From NCBI RefSeq assembly GCF_963678635.1, contig NC_087065.1:44581430-44645429 (forward strand): a DNA stretch of 64,000 nt, read 5' to 3'. A model generated the notes under the pieces. That model saw nothing but the letters and a program-made list of their open reading frames with translations. It did not search any database and was not told the origin of the DNA. The position numbers and the translations under genes are program-made. Positions 44,106 through 54,129 of the stretch are shown one piece after another (the first letter of the stretch is position 1; the number at the start of each line of letters is the position of its first letter). The stretch is from Symsagittifera roscoffensis. Its lineage: Eukaryota; Xenacoelomorpha; Acoela; Convolutidae.

Positions 44106-44176
44106 CTCATTTTTTATTTTTTGACACATTTTTTCAAGTTTCCCATTGAATTTTAAATTGTTTTTTTCATCATTTG

Positions 44177-44182
44177 AATAAA
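44177..44182 (+). terminator. Polyadenylation signal for gene B
   Basis: AATAAA, 71 bp after the stop and followed by GTGTTCCTG. It lies in the 170-bp gap between convergent gene B and the minus-strand spliced gene. Confidence 0.6.
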
Positions 44183-44274
44183 GTGTTCCTGAACCAAAGC
44201 TTAGTTTTTAAAGATTTATCAGTATAAACTTTTAAGAGCACATTTGAAAACGATTGATTATTTTATCACAAAGC

Positions 44275-45011
44275 TTACATAATCACTATGCACAGAACCA
44301 TGACAATCAATAAAGCAATCAATAACCTTAAACAAATCAGATTCATATTTTGAGTTTGAACTTTTCGAATTCTATCCAGAAACGCTGAACCAAGAATTTG
44401 TGTGGAAGCCAGTTTCTGGTTGGAACATAAATAATGTCTCTTGAATTTTTTCCGAATTAGCCGTTTCTTTGCAATACTAGGCATCTTTTCGGCTCCTTTC
44501 CATCGTAAGTTATGTTGAACTGCTCGTCTAAGCTGATTGAACATTTCTCCGCTTGACGTAACAATACTTGAATAGAATCTGTGTTTGAACAAAGTGTAAA
44601 GACAGTCAATTTCTTGATATATATAAACATATTTATCTAATCTCTGAAAAATTTGGCTAAGAGATATTCCTATTAAAACCAAATGGAACTTACAATTTTC
44701 CAGAGAACATACAGAGTTGTGGGTAGAGACACAATAATCATGTGTTACTATGTATTTTTCGTAAAAATCACTGGTAACGGAAATAAATAGCGATTTCTTA
44801 CAATAATCTGAATAAAAGCTGGGAAGAGCTTGACACATAGCAGCAGCCATTGGGAAGAATGATTTTTGCTGAGAATTGTGGATATAAATATAGGAGAACT
44901 AACGCCTACCTGATTTCGGTATATGTAAACTTCATACAAAACATTCCTCATTTGGTATAACTTCCATATATAGAAATCATGATGAGTCATACTTCTTACT
45001 TCCATTTTCAT
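44275..45011 (-). CDS. Spliced element gene E: basic protein with C-terminal membrane anchor
   Basis: Two exons on minus: 45011-44910 (34 codons from ATG) and 44868-44275, joined across a 41-nt intron (44909-44869) that starts GTAGGC and ends TTCTCAG. Removing it puts exon 1 in frame with the long second exon, giving about 231 residues. The unspliced frame would terminate at 44748, which supports the intron. The protein has aromatic-rich N-terminal and middle parts, a strongly basic stretch (AKKRLIRKKFKRH, about residues 170-185) and ends in a hydrophobic segment (LICLRLLIALLIVMVLCIVIM region), which suggests a tail-anchored membrane protein with its basic part in the cytoplasm or binding nucleic acid. 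No family recognised. It is divergent from gene C (57 bp between start codons) and convergent with gene B. Confidence 0.65.
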
Positions 45012-45068
45012 TTAATCTCAAAATCACTTTTCTCATTTCTCTTCATCTGATCAGTCTGTTCTTCAAAA
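45012..45068. promoter_or_regulatory. Bidirectional intergenic region between genes E and C
   Basis: 57 bp separate the two ATG codons of divergently oriented genes. Pyrimidine-rich on plus (TTTTCTCATTTCTCTTCATC) with TGATCA near 45048. A shared promoter or very short leaders are implied. Confidence 0.45.
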
Positions 45069-45608
45069 ATGTACTCAAGAAAAGACACTAGTCCCAATTA
45101 TATTGAGTTCTCAAAAAATCAAACAAGAATTGGGAGATTTGTTTGGTTCCAAAAATCCTACAAGGGGAAAATTTGTTTTGAGCCCTGCTTTCAATTATTA
45201 AAAATTAACAATTTGGGACAATTTGAAAAGTCCCAACAAGTCTATCTTAGTGAAAAAGAAGGTGAAGCATTATCGACAATGCGGAATACTGTTATTTACG
45301 ACGCTGAAAACCTTGGATTCGTACCTATATATGAAGCCAAATCTGGCAAAGAATCAGCTATGGATCAGGAGCTGGAGGTCTGTAATAGAGTATATGAAAG
45401 AGCAACATACAACATGAGGAGGGTGTGTGTCACAATCAAGAAGTACAGTGTGAACAAGCCACCCTACATTCAGATTCGACTCTTTAGTGCAAAAGAGAAT
45501 GAAGCAATGAAACAAGTTGCCTATGTCAACTATACATTGAACGAATTCAAAGAACTGTCCCAAATTTTGGGAGACTTTATGTTTGTTGATAATTGTAAGC
45601 CTCAGTAA
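45069..45608 (+). CDS. Element gene C: intact protein with two PC4-like candidate domains
   Basis: 179 codons, uninterrupted, the best preserved plus-strand gene of the element. Domain 1 (about residues 20-75): RIGRFVWFQKSYKGKICFE, then QQVYLSEKEGEALSTMRN. Domain 2 (about 115-170): RRVCVTIKKYS, PYIQIRLFSAK, VNYTLNEFKELSQIL. The order 'basic strand, YKGK turn, strand, LS-E-x-x-x-L helix' is close to that of PC4-type transcription coactivators, which bind single-stranded DNA as dimers; two domains in tandem could mimic a dimer. By-eye assignment only. The start is taken at the first ATG after the divergent promoter (AAAATG context). No signal peptide or membrane segment. Confidence 0.7.
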   Translation: MYSRKDTSPNYIEFSKNQTRIGRFVWFQKSYKGKICFEPCFQLLKINNLGQFEKSQQVYLSEKEGEALSTMRNTVIYDAENLGFVPIYEAKSGKESAMDQELEVCNRVYERATYNMRRVCVTIKKYSVNKPPYIQIRLFSAKENEAMKQVAYVNYTLNEFKELSQILGDFMFVDNCKPQ

Positions 45609-45959
45609 TGCTTTGTGATGTTTTGTATGTTGGTTAATTGAAATATTGTTGGTTCAAAACTATCTTTTGTCACTGAAGTGCACATAAGAGCTGGAATATC
45701 TGAGGAAAAGTGAGGCAAAACATAAAAATTCAATCAAAATTGACATAAAACACTATCCAATTATCAATAGATTTTCCAGTATTTGTTTAGAAAATTACAG
45801 AAAAGTTTATTTGATTACTTATTTTTTATCAAAAATTAAGTAAAATTTGTCTTATTTGAACAAAATTACAAACAAAATGTATAGTTAGTTGTAACATTAT
45901 CATTATTTTTCGAAAATCTGAATTTCATTGGTTGTTTTCAATTGCCCTAATTTGAGGTT

Positions 45960-46623
45960 TTGATTGGCAACATGAATTTACTTAAAAGTAATCAGTCTCT
46001 AAATAAGGGGAAAACTTTTTATTTTGATTACAAAATAAGGAAAAATGGTTCAACAATTCGAGTTTTTTCAAGTTTCTTTGTTAATTTCAGCAAGAAATAT
46101 GTTTCTATCAAAAGCGTTTTCAGTGTCCCAAATGAACATTTATCAGATTTTAAGGTTGAACTACTACAAAAAACAAAAAGAGTGGTGGACAGATGACATT
46201 GATGGAGATTGTATTAGTTTTAACTTGTATAGAAACACAGAAACTTCAATTTTTCTGTTAAAAAGATGTCGAGGAGATTTCAGAAAAAAAGAGTACTTGC
46301 AGATTTATCAACAATTTTTTTATTTAGAAGAACTAACTCAAATTGAGTGGTCGATCAGTAAAAAACAAAAGAATGGGAGAGTCTATGAAACAAATATTGA
46401 AGATAAGGAACATCATTTCGATTACTGTTTTGAATTTGATACAAATGCAAAATCTAGATTTGTCAGATTATCTTTTAATCGACTATCCAAATTTCAAAAA
46501 CTTCCAGTTGTTTATATTACAATATACCAGAAAGAAAACAACAAAAATATATATTTTGGTAATTTCTTTTTTCACTGGTTAGAAATTTCAAAATTTGAAT
46601 TGAGCATCAAAAAAACAAAATAA
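45960..46623 (+). CDS. Element gene D: three repeated domains, one frame change
   Basis: Frame 1 (45960-46196, 78 codons) holds a first domain (FYFDYKIRKNGSTIRVF, KKYVSIKSVFSV). Frame +1 (open from 46045, stop at 46621-46623) holds two more: CISFNLYRNTETSIFLL with LQIYQQFFYLEELTQIEW, and YCFEFDTNAKSRFVRL with VYITIYQKEN and FFFHWLEISKFEL. The change of frame falls in CTACAAAAAACAAAAAGAG, an A-rich run where a one-base indel would join them into about 220 residues. No fitting GT..AG intron found. The third domain is again strands plus a Trp-helix (HWLEISKFEL). The protein is Phe/Tyr/Lys-rich and soluble. Confidence 0.55.
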
Positions 46624-46764
46624 ACCAGACAAGAAATCTCATTTATCTCACTTTGGTGTCAATTGTATATGTTATTTAGTCATGTTAGAACAATTCAATT
46701 AAATTGGTTGAGTGGGAAATTTCATAAACATAGTTTGGTTCTGATCTACAAAGTATTTTAAAAT

Positions 46765-49700
46765 CTGTGAATACTTCATTCTGATTGGTGACTGCCACAA
46801 ATACTACCTGTGAAGAAATCCTTGATATCTACAAACGATGTCAAAATAGTTGAAAAACCCATTAGAAGTAGAACTCCGTTTTGATTGTTTGACATAAAAT
46901 TTATTTGAAATTCCATGACCTTATAATTAATGCTCGATTCTGATTGGTTGATAGCAAAACTTTTGAAAACTCTATGGTTAGATTGGATAAATTTATTTTC
47001 AGCTAGACTAATTAGTAAATCCATTCTGATTTTCTTTCACGTTAAAAACAATTGGTTAAGAAGTTTGCTTTTTTAATTAATTTTTATTCATTTTTTGAGG
47101 TTATTCAACTTTTCTTTTCTAAAAATTTGGGACATTCTAAATCTCCCATTTTTTCTTTTTCTACTTATTGAGATGCCGTCACTGAATAGAAACGAAAGAA
47201 TTGCATGTCTTGATGTGGAAGAGAATACACTCGCTTACACGCATCAAGACATCGAAAGCACTGTGACGTTTTAAAGAGTTCCAATGTAACTTTTATACAT
47301 ATAGCAGCGAGGAACTTACTAATCATATCAAGAAGAAGCATTGTCCACATAATGTTAAATTATGTGCTCAGCAGTCTCAAAACACACTCCAAGAGAAGGT
47401 AAAATTGATATGTTTTTTAAAAAAACATAGTAGAAAACACTTTGAAAAATAATTTTTTACTGAATCTGAAAAGACTATACACTAAATTTGAAAAACTTCT
47501 AGGAAAAAATTTACAGTTTTATCATCATTATTCTTGTTTTGTCATATTCAAAGGTTCTGATTGATGATAAAACCAGCAACAACCGAGTTCAAATTGTCTT
47601 GAAACTTTCAATGGAAATCGATCCGAAAATCTTCCATCTACTGTAAAAACTCCATGGGTTGCGATAAATGTGTAGTAAAAGTGAATCACATACGCTAAGG
47701 AATGCTTAAGTATTTGTTGAAATACTATACAAAACTGGATATTTATAAAACATTGATTTATTGAAAGGTTTTACCTAGTAACCATTTTAAAATTTTCCTT
47801 GCTTAGTGCTTGTAAGAGTAATCATAGAATAGTGCGTAGCAGATATTGGGGATTGATTTACTAAAAATTATGGTTTTATTTTGCTTTTTTTTTCTACGAT
47901 TCAGAAAAAAAAAAGATAGCTGTCCTGGAAAATGTATTTTCTGCTAACATTTGAAAATTTCAAGATAATAATATACACCATTCTCAACCAAAAATTTATT
48001 TAAAAATAGAAATTCAGAGTTGAAACAGCAATATAAAATTATCAAGTAGAGAAAATCATTTAAAGACGTTTAGCAAAGGATTCATGGTATTAATTCAGCT
48101 TCGGATTGTTGAACGTTCGTTGAAAAGATACATTTCCATCAAAAGTTCAATTTTCAAATAAAATTTTTTGTTCAAATTGGATTAATTTGATAAATGGAAG
48201 ATGAAGCAGAAACTGAGAAATTGAGATAGAAACTCAATTTAATTCATTAGGAGTTTTGAGATAATTTTACTAAAATTTAGCTTATAAACCATATTTTGAG
48301 AAAAACTCCGACATAAAAAGTGTCAAAGATTGGTATTTATGTGTAATTCATTAGAAAAAATTGTTATTCTTTGATATATAAGGTAACTTTTTATGAAAAA
48401 TCAGATGTTTTGAGGATAGTTTTTGAAAAGTAAACTCAATCCGATATCTTTTGGAAGATCTAAATTTCATTATTTTTTAAACTATATAGAGTTTTCTTTT
48501 GCTTAATAAAGTTCCAAAAATTACACAATTGTTCCAGTTTGCACCTTGATTTCCTTTGCTAAATCAATTTTTGAGACGCGCTCTTTTAGAAGTTTTTAGA
48601 TATTGTAGATGTTAGGAACTAGGTTCCCTTGCGTATTTCCGGAAGTTTTCAGAATATAACTAATAGAACTGTTCCTAATTTGTTCTTAAAATGTAAAAAA
48701 AATATTTATATTCTCATTTTTTACATTTTTTTTTTAATGTTTTAACCAGCACCGATTCTTTCTCACTTCCATATTTTTGAGAAAACTTCCCTTTTAAATA
48801 AGAAACAAAGCTTTTTAATATTTATTTTGCAAGAAAAGTGATAGTTATTGACCCAAAAATTGTAATTTTGCTGAAATGATTTACTGTATCAAGGGAACCT
48901 TGAGGAAGACATTCACAATTTTTATTGTAATAATCAGACGGTGTCAGTTCTAATTTCTTCTTTGCCAGCAAATTGATTGTTCAATTGATACTATTTTCCT
49001 CCTAAATTCTACAATTCTGACTAAATTTTCTTGCAAATTGTGTTCAATAGTGAAACCATGTATTAAGCCGAAAGTAAGAGTAACCTTTAAGAATAGAACA
49101 TTTCTACGGAAAATTGTGAAAATTATGTTGCAGAAGCAACAGAGAGATAATCATCAGTTATGAAGAAAATTTTGTTGAATTTGAGCCAATATCGAATAAA
49201 TTTCTAAGAGAAATTTATCTCTTTTTTAGTCAATTTTAGCAATTAACTGTTCATTTTTCATCATTGATCTGAAATTCTGTACTAGTAAGGTGAATAACTT
49301 CTCTGAATTTGTAATTTTTGTACAAATTTGGGTTAATCATTGAGCAAAAATCTTGAAACTCTATGGAAGATTGCTCTTAATGTTCATTTGTATTGAGAGT
49401 CCTATTTCAATTCTCCCGAATTGGACAAAAAAATAGTTAATTATCCATTTAAAAGGTTGAAATTAGAAAATTTTTGACAAATTTGAATAATTTTTATTTT
49501 ACTTTTTTGAAAATTACGGTTATTTTTACTATCTTCCGCAAGTTTCAATTTCGATTAAGCTTTTATGACCTTTCTTGTTAATGTTGAGAGCATTAAATAA
49601 CCCGCTTTGTTACTCAAATAATGTTAAAATTTATCGTATTTCAATTTTTTGTGTGAAAAATTTGGAAAAATCCATATTTCTATTCAAAGTTTTCTATCAG

Positions 49701-50827
49701 TGTCTCAACATGATGCCAATTGAAATACAATTTGAGCCTAAGTTTAAACTCTAAACGTATTTACTTTTTGTTCAATTAGATCAGAAGCAACAAAAAACTA
49801 GCCAAAATCTTGAGATTTTTGCAGTTCTTTCCAAAAGTTTGCAGTTTATTCCAAAAACTTTGAAATTTTTGCAATTTTTTCCGAAAACTTTGAAATTTTT
49901 GTATTTTTTCCCAAAAACTTGTATTTTTTTGCAATTTTTTCCAAAAACTCGAATTTTTTCGAAGTTGCAGTAGGTTTTGGCATAAATTCAGGTAGATAGA
50001 AAGTAAGATTATCCAAAAAATTAGATCGAATTACAATGAAACTTGTAGTGTTTTAAAGTTTTTATGAAAAATTTTCAATTTATGTGACAAAAACTTCAAG
50101 TTTTTTTGCCCAAAAACTCTTACCATTGACTTACCATGTACAAAAAAACTGAATACATAACCTTAATTTCACAACCTACACGTGAGTAACCAGTATTAAC
50201 TAACAATTAGATAATCCGAGCAAAAATTTTTGCGAAAAAACTAGACATTTCCACACAAGAAACAAGAATTTTTCCAAAAATTATGATTTTTTTCTCGAAG
50301 TTTCGTTAGGTTTCAATATAGCTTTCAGATAGCTTTCTCGTTGAATCAAACCTATAAAACAATAACCAAAACATCTAAACCGTAGAAGCTAGCTAAGAAA
50401 CGCAAGTATCGGCAAAATCGTGCTAAAAAAACTCGGTTGCCAAAATTTTTTTGAAACTTACCATCTGAAACTTTACCATCTTACCATCTGAAACCTTACC
50501 ATCTTAATAGATAGGAAACCTATTCCCTATCTTAATACATAGGGAAATCTATTCCCTCATGAGTTCTTAAGTCCCTACAATGAATTTCTTATACATAGCG
50601 AAATCTATACATGGGAAACTCGGGCGCCGAAAATTTTTCTGAAACTTACCATCTGAAACCTTACCATCTTAATACATTGGGAAACCTATTCTCTACCTTA
50701 ATACATTGTAGACTCTATACCCAATCCTAATACATAGCTGGGAGACCGGATGTTCTATTCCCTACCTTAAAACATGGGGGTCTCCCACAACCCCCCCCCC
50801 CCCACTCTCCCTCACCCTTCTACTACT
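46765..50827 (-). repeat. Right terminal inverted repeat (about 4.06 kb)
   Basis: Inverse complement of the left repeat. It is about 500 bp longer, chiefly because of extra sequence at about 50050-50650 in which the TTACCATCTGAAAC / ATTCCCTATCTTAATACAT sub-repeats are multiplied. It ends CTCACCCTTCTACTACT, followed by aacaca. Confidence 0.85.
47165..47350 (-). CDS. Small ORF in right inverted repeat, mirror copy
   Basis: 61 codons, identical to the left-repeat frame at 38919-39104 except residue 2 (Trp for Leu). Same caveats: hydrophobic start, CFRCLDAC, overlap with a DNA hairpin at 47205-47252. Possibly not a gene. Confidence 0.3.
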   Translation of the reverse strand: MWTMLLLDMISKFLAAICIKVTLELFKTSQCFRCLDACKRVYSLPHQDMQFFRFYSVTASQ

Positions 50828-50833
50828 AACACA
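50828..50833. repeat. Target site duplication, right (aacaca)
   Basis: Hexamer directly after the right inverted repeat, identical to 35876-35881. Confidence 0.85.
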
Positions 50834-50899
50834 TTATCTTTCAATAAAACAAAATGGAAATTTGTAATTGATTTCAAAAAACTGGATTCACGTTGATCA

Positions 50900-51450
50900 T
50901 CATTTGATAAAGTATTCCAATCACTTTAAGTTAAGTTCAGATCGCAGCATAAAATCCAGTGCCTTGAGATCAAGTTAGATTATACCAAATGAACGTTGAG
51001 TCGTTTGCTCATTCTACTCAAAAAATTTTCCAAATATAATTCCGTTTAAAATATGAGGACTGTCATGCGGTGGATTGTAAGCATTAGGTTATTCAGCTTC
51101 ATAAGGACATATGAACCAACCAAAGTCAAAAATAACTGATTGATCATCGATGAAATTTAATTTAGATGATGTTTTAACCGCAATTAGGACTCCTCCACGA
51201 GGTCCAGTTTTCTCCAGAACGGTGAATTACTTCACATACATTTGTGCAAAAAACTGCAGTATTTTCAAAAATTTTCTCTAACCATGTTTCACTTAGGGCA
51301 ACAATGTTAGGTTGATGGATTCGCAATAAATTTAATTTTTTACTCAATTGTTAAAACTGATCTTCAATTAAGTGACAAAAATTTTATGTCGTTTAGTAGT
51401 CGAGAGGAAGAGTACCCTTTACCAAGAACTCGATCAAACTCAGAATGAAC
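50900..51450 (-). pseudogene. Decayed LINE endonuclease (APE type)
   Basis: Minus-strand frames contain QPNIVALSETWLEKIF (about 51267-51315), matching the 'ii-LSETWL' motif of LINE apurinic-type endonucleases, and then, after a frame change, RGGVLIAVKTSSKLNF (about 51155-51205), the typical 'RGGGVLIAVK' strand. Stops and frame changes make it non-functional. Confidence 0.75.
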
Positions 51451-51499
51451 CTCTTTGTTACAATCAATTGTGTAATTGCGAAAAGCAAGGCTTCCAGCC

Positions 51500-52295
51500 C
51501 TTATTTTGAAGTCTGATTTTTTTTGCATCAAACAACTCCAATAATTTCTATATTTCAGAATTTTCTTTTCGTTCTGATAGTCCGCATAAATCAGTTATTC
51601 ATTGATGTCATATTCGAACTCTTTAGCTTTCTTTAGGAAAGAAAAATAAGTTTATGATGCCAAAGACATGGAATGTAAAAGAAAGTCTAAAATAGTCGCT
51701 CACAGTAACTTGTTTAAGTTCCATCCTATCTCTGAACATTTGCAGCAAACTATTCCTTTCCCTTTCATTTTGTACAACTTTTTTGTCTTGTTTTTTTTCT
51801 GCTAAACCATATATCACTAGTTTCTTTCCAATAAGGCTAGAGTCTGATTTAGTTTGGTTTGGAGTGGGAGCATTATTAATTGTTGTAGATAAACTGCCCT
51901 GTTTTAGTATATTTTTGGGCAAAACGCTAATATCTATCTCAATTGACGAAAAATTGTTACTTGGTCTAATGTACTGCTTCAAAGAAACAAGGTTTCCTAT
52001 TTCTGAATTTTTTTTTTGAATTATCATTATTTGGTCGTTATTGTGTTGTTTGTATTGATAATTGTAGATCGGGTAAATCGTTTTGGATCGCTAACTTTGC
52101 GTTTTGGTTTTCGTTTGTGATTTTTTCGAAAAAATTTGTTTCATTTTATCGTTTTTTATTTATAAGTCTCAATACTCGCATTTGCAGATTAAAACTTTAA
52201 CTTTGCCTAAATTTTGAAGAACTTCCTTAGGCAATTTGTTAAAGTCATCATGGAACCAGGTTTTGCAAATGTCACACAAATGACAAAGCATTGAA
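51500..52295 (-). pseudogene. Decayed LINE ORF1 with PHD-type zinc finger
   Basis: At about 52165-52290 the minus strand reads CHLCDICKTWFHDDFNKLP and then LICKCEY, the C-x-x-C-x-x-C/W-x-H/C-x-x-C pattern of the PHD finger found in ORF1 of CR1-like LINEs. After a stop, a 134-codon open frame (51623-52027) follows with KLVIYGLAEKK and LLQMFRDRMEL, similar to the nucleic-acid-binding body of such ORF1 proteins (motif 'vvi-GL-E'). It then shifts frame. Confidence 0.65.
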
Positions 52296-52300
52296 ATGTA

Positions 52301-52734
52301 CTAAATAAAATAAAACAAAATTTAAATTTGAATTTTTTTGAGAAAATCATCCCCCAAACGCCATATTTAGTACAAAGTGATGAATTTTGCTCCCATTAAC
52401 GCATCAATTATGGCAAATAAGCTTCCTTCAACCAATTCGGAACAATTTCTAAGACAGATTAAATTTCCGCTTATGCGTTAAAAGCGCGAAGTATATCGCG
52501 CGTTTATTGTCCCAATTTAGCAAAAATGGCAATCGTTTAACCCTTTTAATTTTATGAAAAATGATTCTAGTGAAATATCTTTTTATATTTCAGCTTCACA
52601 CGACAATAATTTTTGACTGAAATGAAAAAAATCCGTCGTCAAAATTGGCTAGACAAAAAGTTGAAATCTGTCTGAACAAAAAAACCACTCCGAGGACAAA
52701 TATTCCGTTATTATCTTTAAGAAAGTCGAAACAA
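52301..52734 (-). mobile_element. R1 copy, second half, split by LINE insertion
   Basis: Begins at the consensus position that follows 33415 (AAATAAAATAAAACAAAATT, then AAAATCATCCCCCAAACGCC) and runs to TAAGAAAGTCGAAACAA. Together with 33335-33415 it reconstitutes one R1 element of about 515 bp, that is, the LINE landed inside it. A short AAAATAA occurs at both junctions and may be the LINE target duplication. Confidence 0.7.
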
Positions 52735-52744
52735 CGCGTTTTAT

Positions 52745-53187
52745 CGAATTCGGGCCAAACTTCAATTGTTTTGACTGCACTCTTACGTCAATAATTTTTT
52801 TCTGATTTTATCTCGCACACGTTATGTAAAGTACAAAGTTAAACTGAAATTATTCTGCGTCTGGTATTGTATTATTGAGAGCAAACTTCTTTCTTGAATA
52901 CAATTGGGAGAATTTTCGTTTTCCGCTCACTCTTTAGTAGGGCAAAACTTATCGCGCGCTTTGTAACACAATTTGAAATATAGTCGTCAAAATAGTCCCA
53001 AATTCAAACTAGAATAATTTACCAAAAATTAATAACAGGTGGAATCACATTTGATTTTTGAGCCCTGTTTTTAAAAGTTTTTCAGATTGCATAATTATTT
53101 TTGCCACAATGGCTAGTTAAAAAATCGAAATTTACCTCGAGGAAACACCAACCCGAGCACAATTGTTCTTCCACTCCGGTTTAACAA
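52745..53187 (-). repeat. R1 copy, diverged, in tandem with the previous
   Basis: R1 blocks with many changes: GTTTTGACTGCACTCTTACG, GGCAAAACTTATCGCGCGC, ATGGCTAGTTAAAAAATCG, CCAACCCGAGCAC. The hairpin end is not recognisable. Confidence 0.55.
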
Positions 53188-54120
53188 AATATCATGCAAA
53201 ACTGAAAGTTCTACATGTATGCAAACTTTTCTGAAAATAAAAATAATCGAAGGCTGGCTTTTAACATCTCACAACGTGCTCTCTTGGGAGTTTTTTTTTG
53301 AAAGGAAAACTTTAACAACTGTTTTCGATTGAACCTTAGCGCTACTAAAATTTCAATGGCTTATAAATTTTTGAAATGATTAAAATCAAACACTGATGTA
53401 CTTAAGATTGGCTGCGGCAAACTATAATATTCCGTTGTGCTCTTGGGCGGATCTAAAAATTTTCAAGTGGGAACGAGTACTTCAGACCATTAAAATCAGT
53501 GCGAATCAATTATTAAATTGAGACGAGGAAAAGATAAACATTGTAAAATCTCATTCTAGACTTAGGTTCTCCATCAAAATAATCTGAAAAAGCCTCGAGC
53601 TTGATACAAAATTGAGACTCCTTTTCTTTAGAAAAAAAAACATTTGAAAATTTTTTATAAACAGAAAACAAGCACACTCTCCTTGGCAATCCGAAGGTTT
53701 TGGACACAATCCCCCTACAATGGCCAATTTTCTTTCAAAATCAAGCATATATTTCTTTATGACTCATAAAATTGTTCATTAAAAAACGTAGAAATAAGCT
53801 GCAGTTTCAGTTTACAGAAAAAAAAACATGAATGAAAGCACCTAAAAGCACGAAAAAAAACAGCGGAAAAATAGCACTTGAAAAGACCACGGGTTATTTT
53901 ACTCGTTTTTTTCTTTATGGCATCTTGATAAAAAAATTAATTTCTTATCTCCAGCGGATCTTATCTCTTTTGTTTCATTTTTATTTTATATACATTATTT
54001 TTTCCGTCAATTAAAACCTTCCCTCGATATGTTAGCTCATCAAGTCAACTAAAAAAAATTCTGAAAGAGCTTTGAGGTATTCAATTAAATACGCAGTCGT
54101 TGGTCCAATCTCTTATCATT
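53188..54120. other. AT-rich intergenic sequence
   Basis: No feature recognised. Confidence 0.35.
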
Positions 54121-54129
54121 AGTTTTGCA

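Larger units (their letters stand above)
35882..50827. mobile_element. 14.9-kb Polinton-like element with giant inverted repeats and novel cargo
   Basis: Bounded by a perfect 6-bp duplication and by inverted ends AGTAGTAGAAGGGTGAGGGA...; the left and right inverted repeats are about 3.6 and 4.1 kb. The core (39451-46764) holds small genes on both strands. The AG...CT ends, 6-bp duplication and size agree with Polintons/Mavericks. Polinton hallmark genes (protein-primed DNA polymerase B, retroviral-type integrase, adenoviral-type protease, packaging ATPase, capsid proteins) are not seen in any frame, so it is either non-autonomous or a different type of element sharing these ends. It lies inside a LINE copy, which it splits between the endonuclease and reverse transcriptase regions. 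Confidence 0.85.
50828..52300 (-). mobile_element. CR1/Jockey-type LINE, 5' portion (ORF1 and endonuclease side)
   Basis: Upstream half of the LINE continued at 33416-35881. Order on minus: PHD-type finger, coiled/low-complexity linker and ORF1 body, then endonuclease. It ends on the left at the 15-kb element. Its own 5' limit is near 52300, where R1 sequence resumes, so the LINE is 5'-truncated in or just before ORF1. Confidence 0.8.

Noticed and set aside
46152-46190. Intron joining the two frames of gene D
   Set aside because: The AAG|GTTGAA...GGACAG| candidate is 38 nt and leaves the wrong frame.
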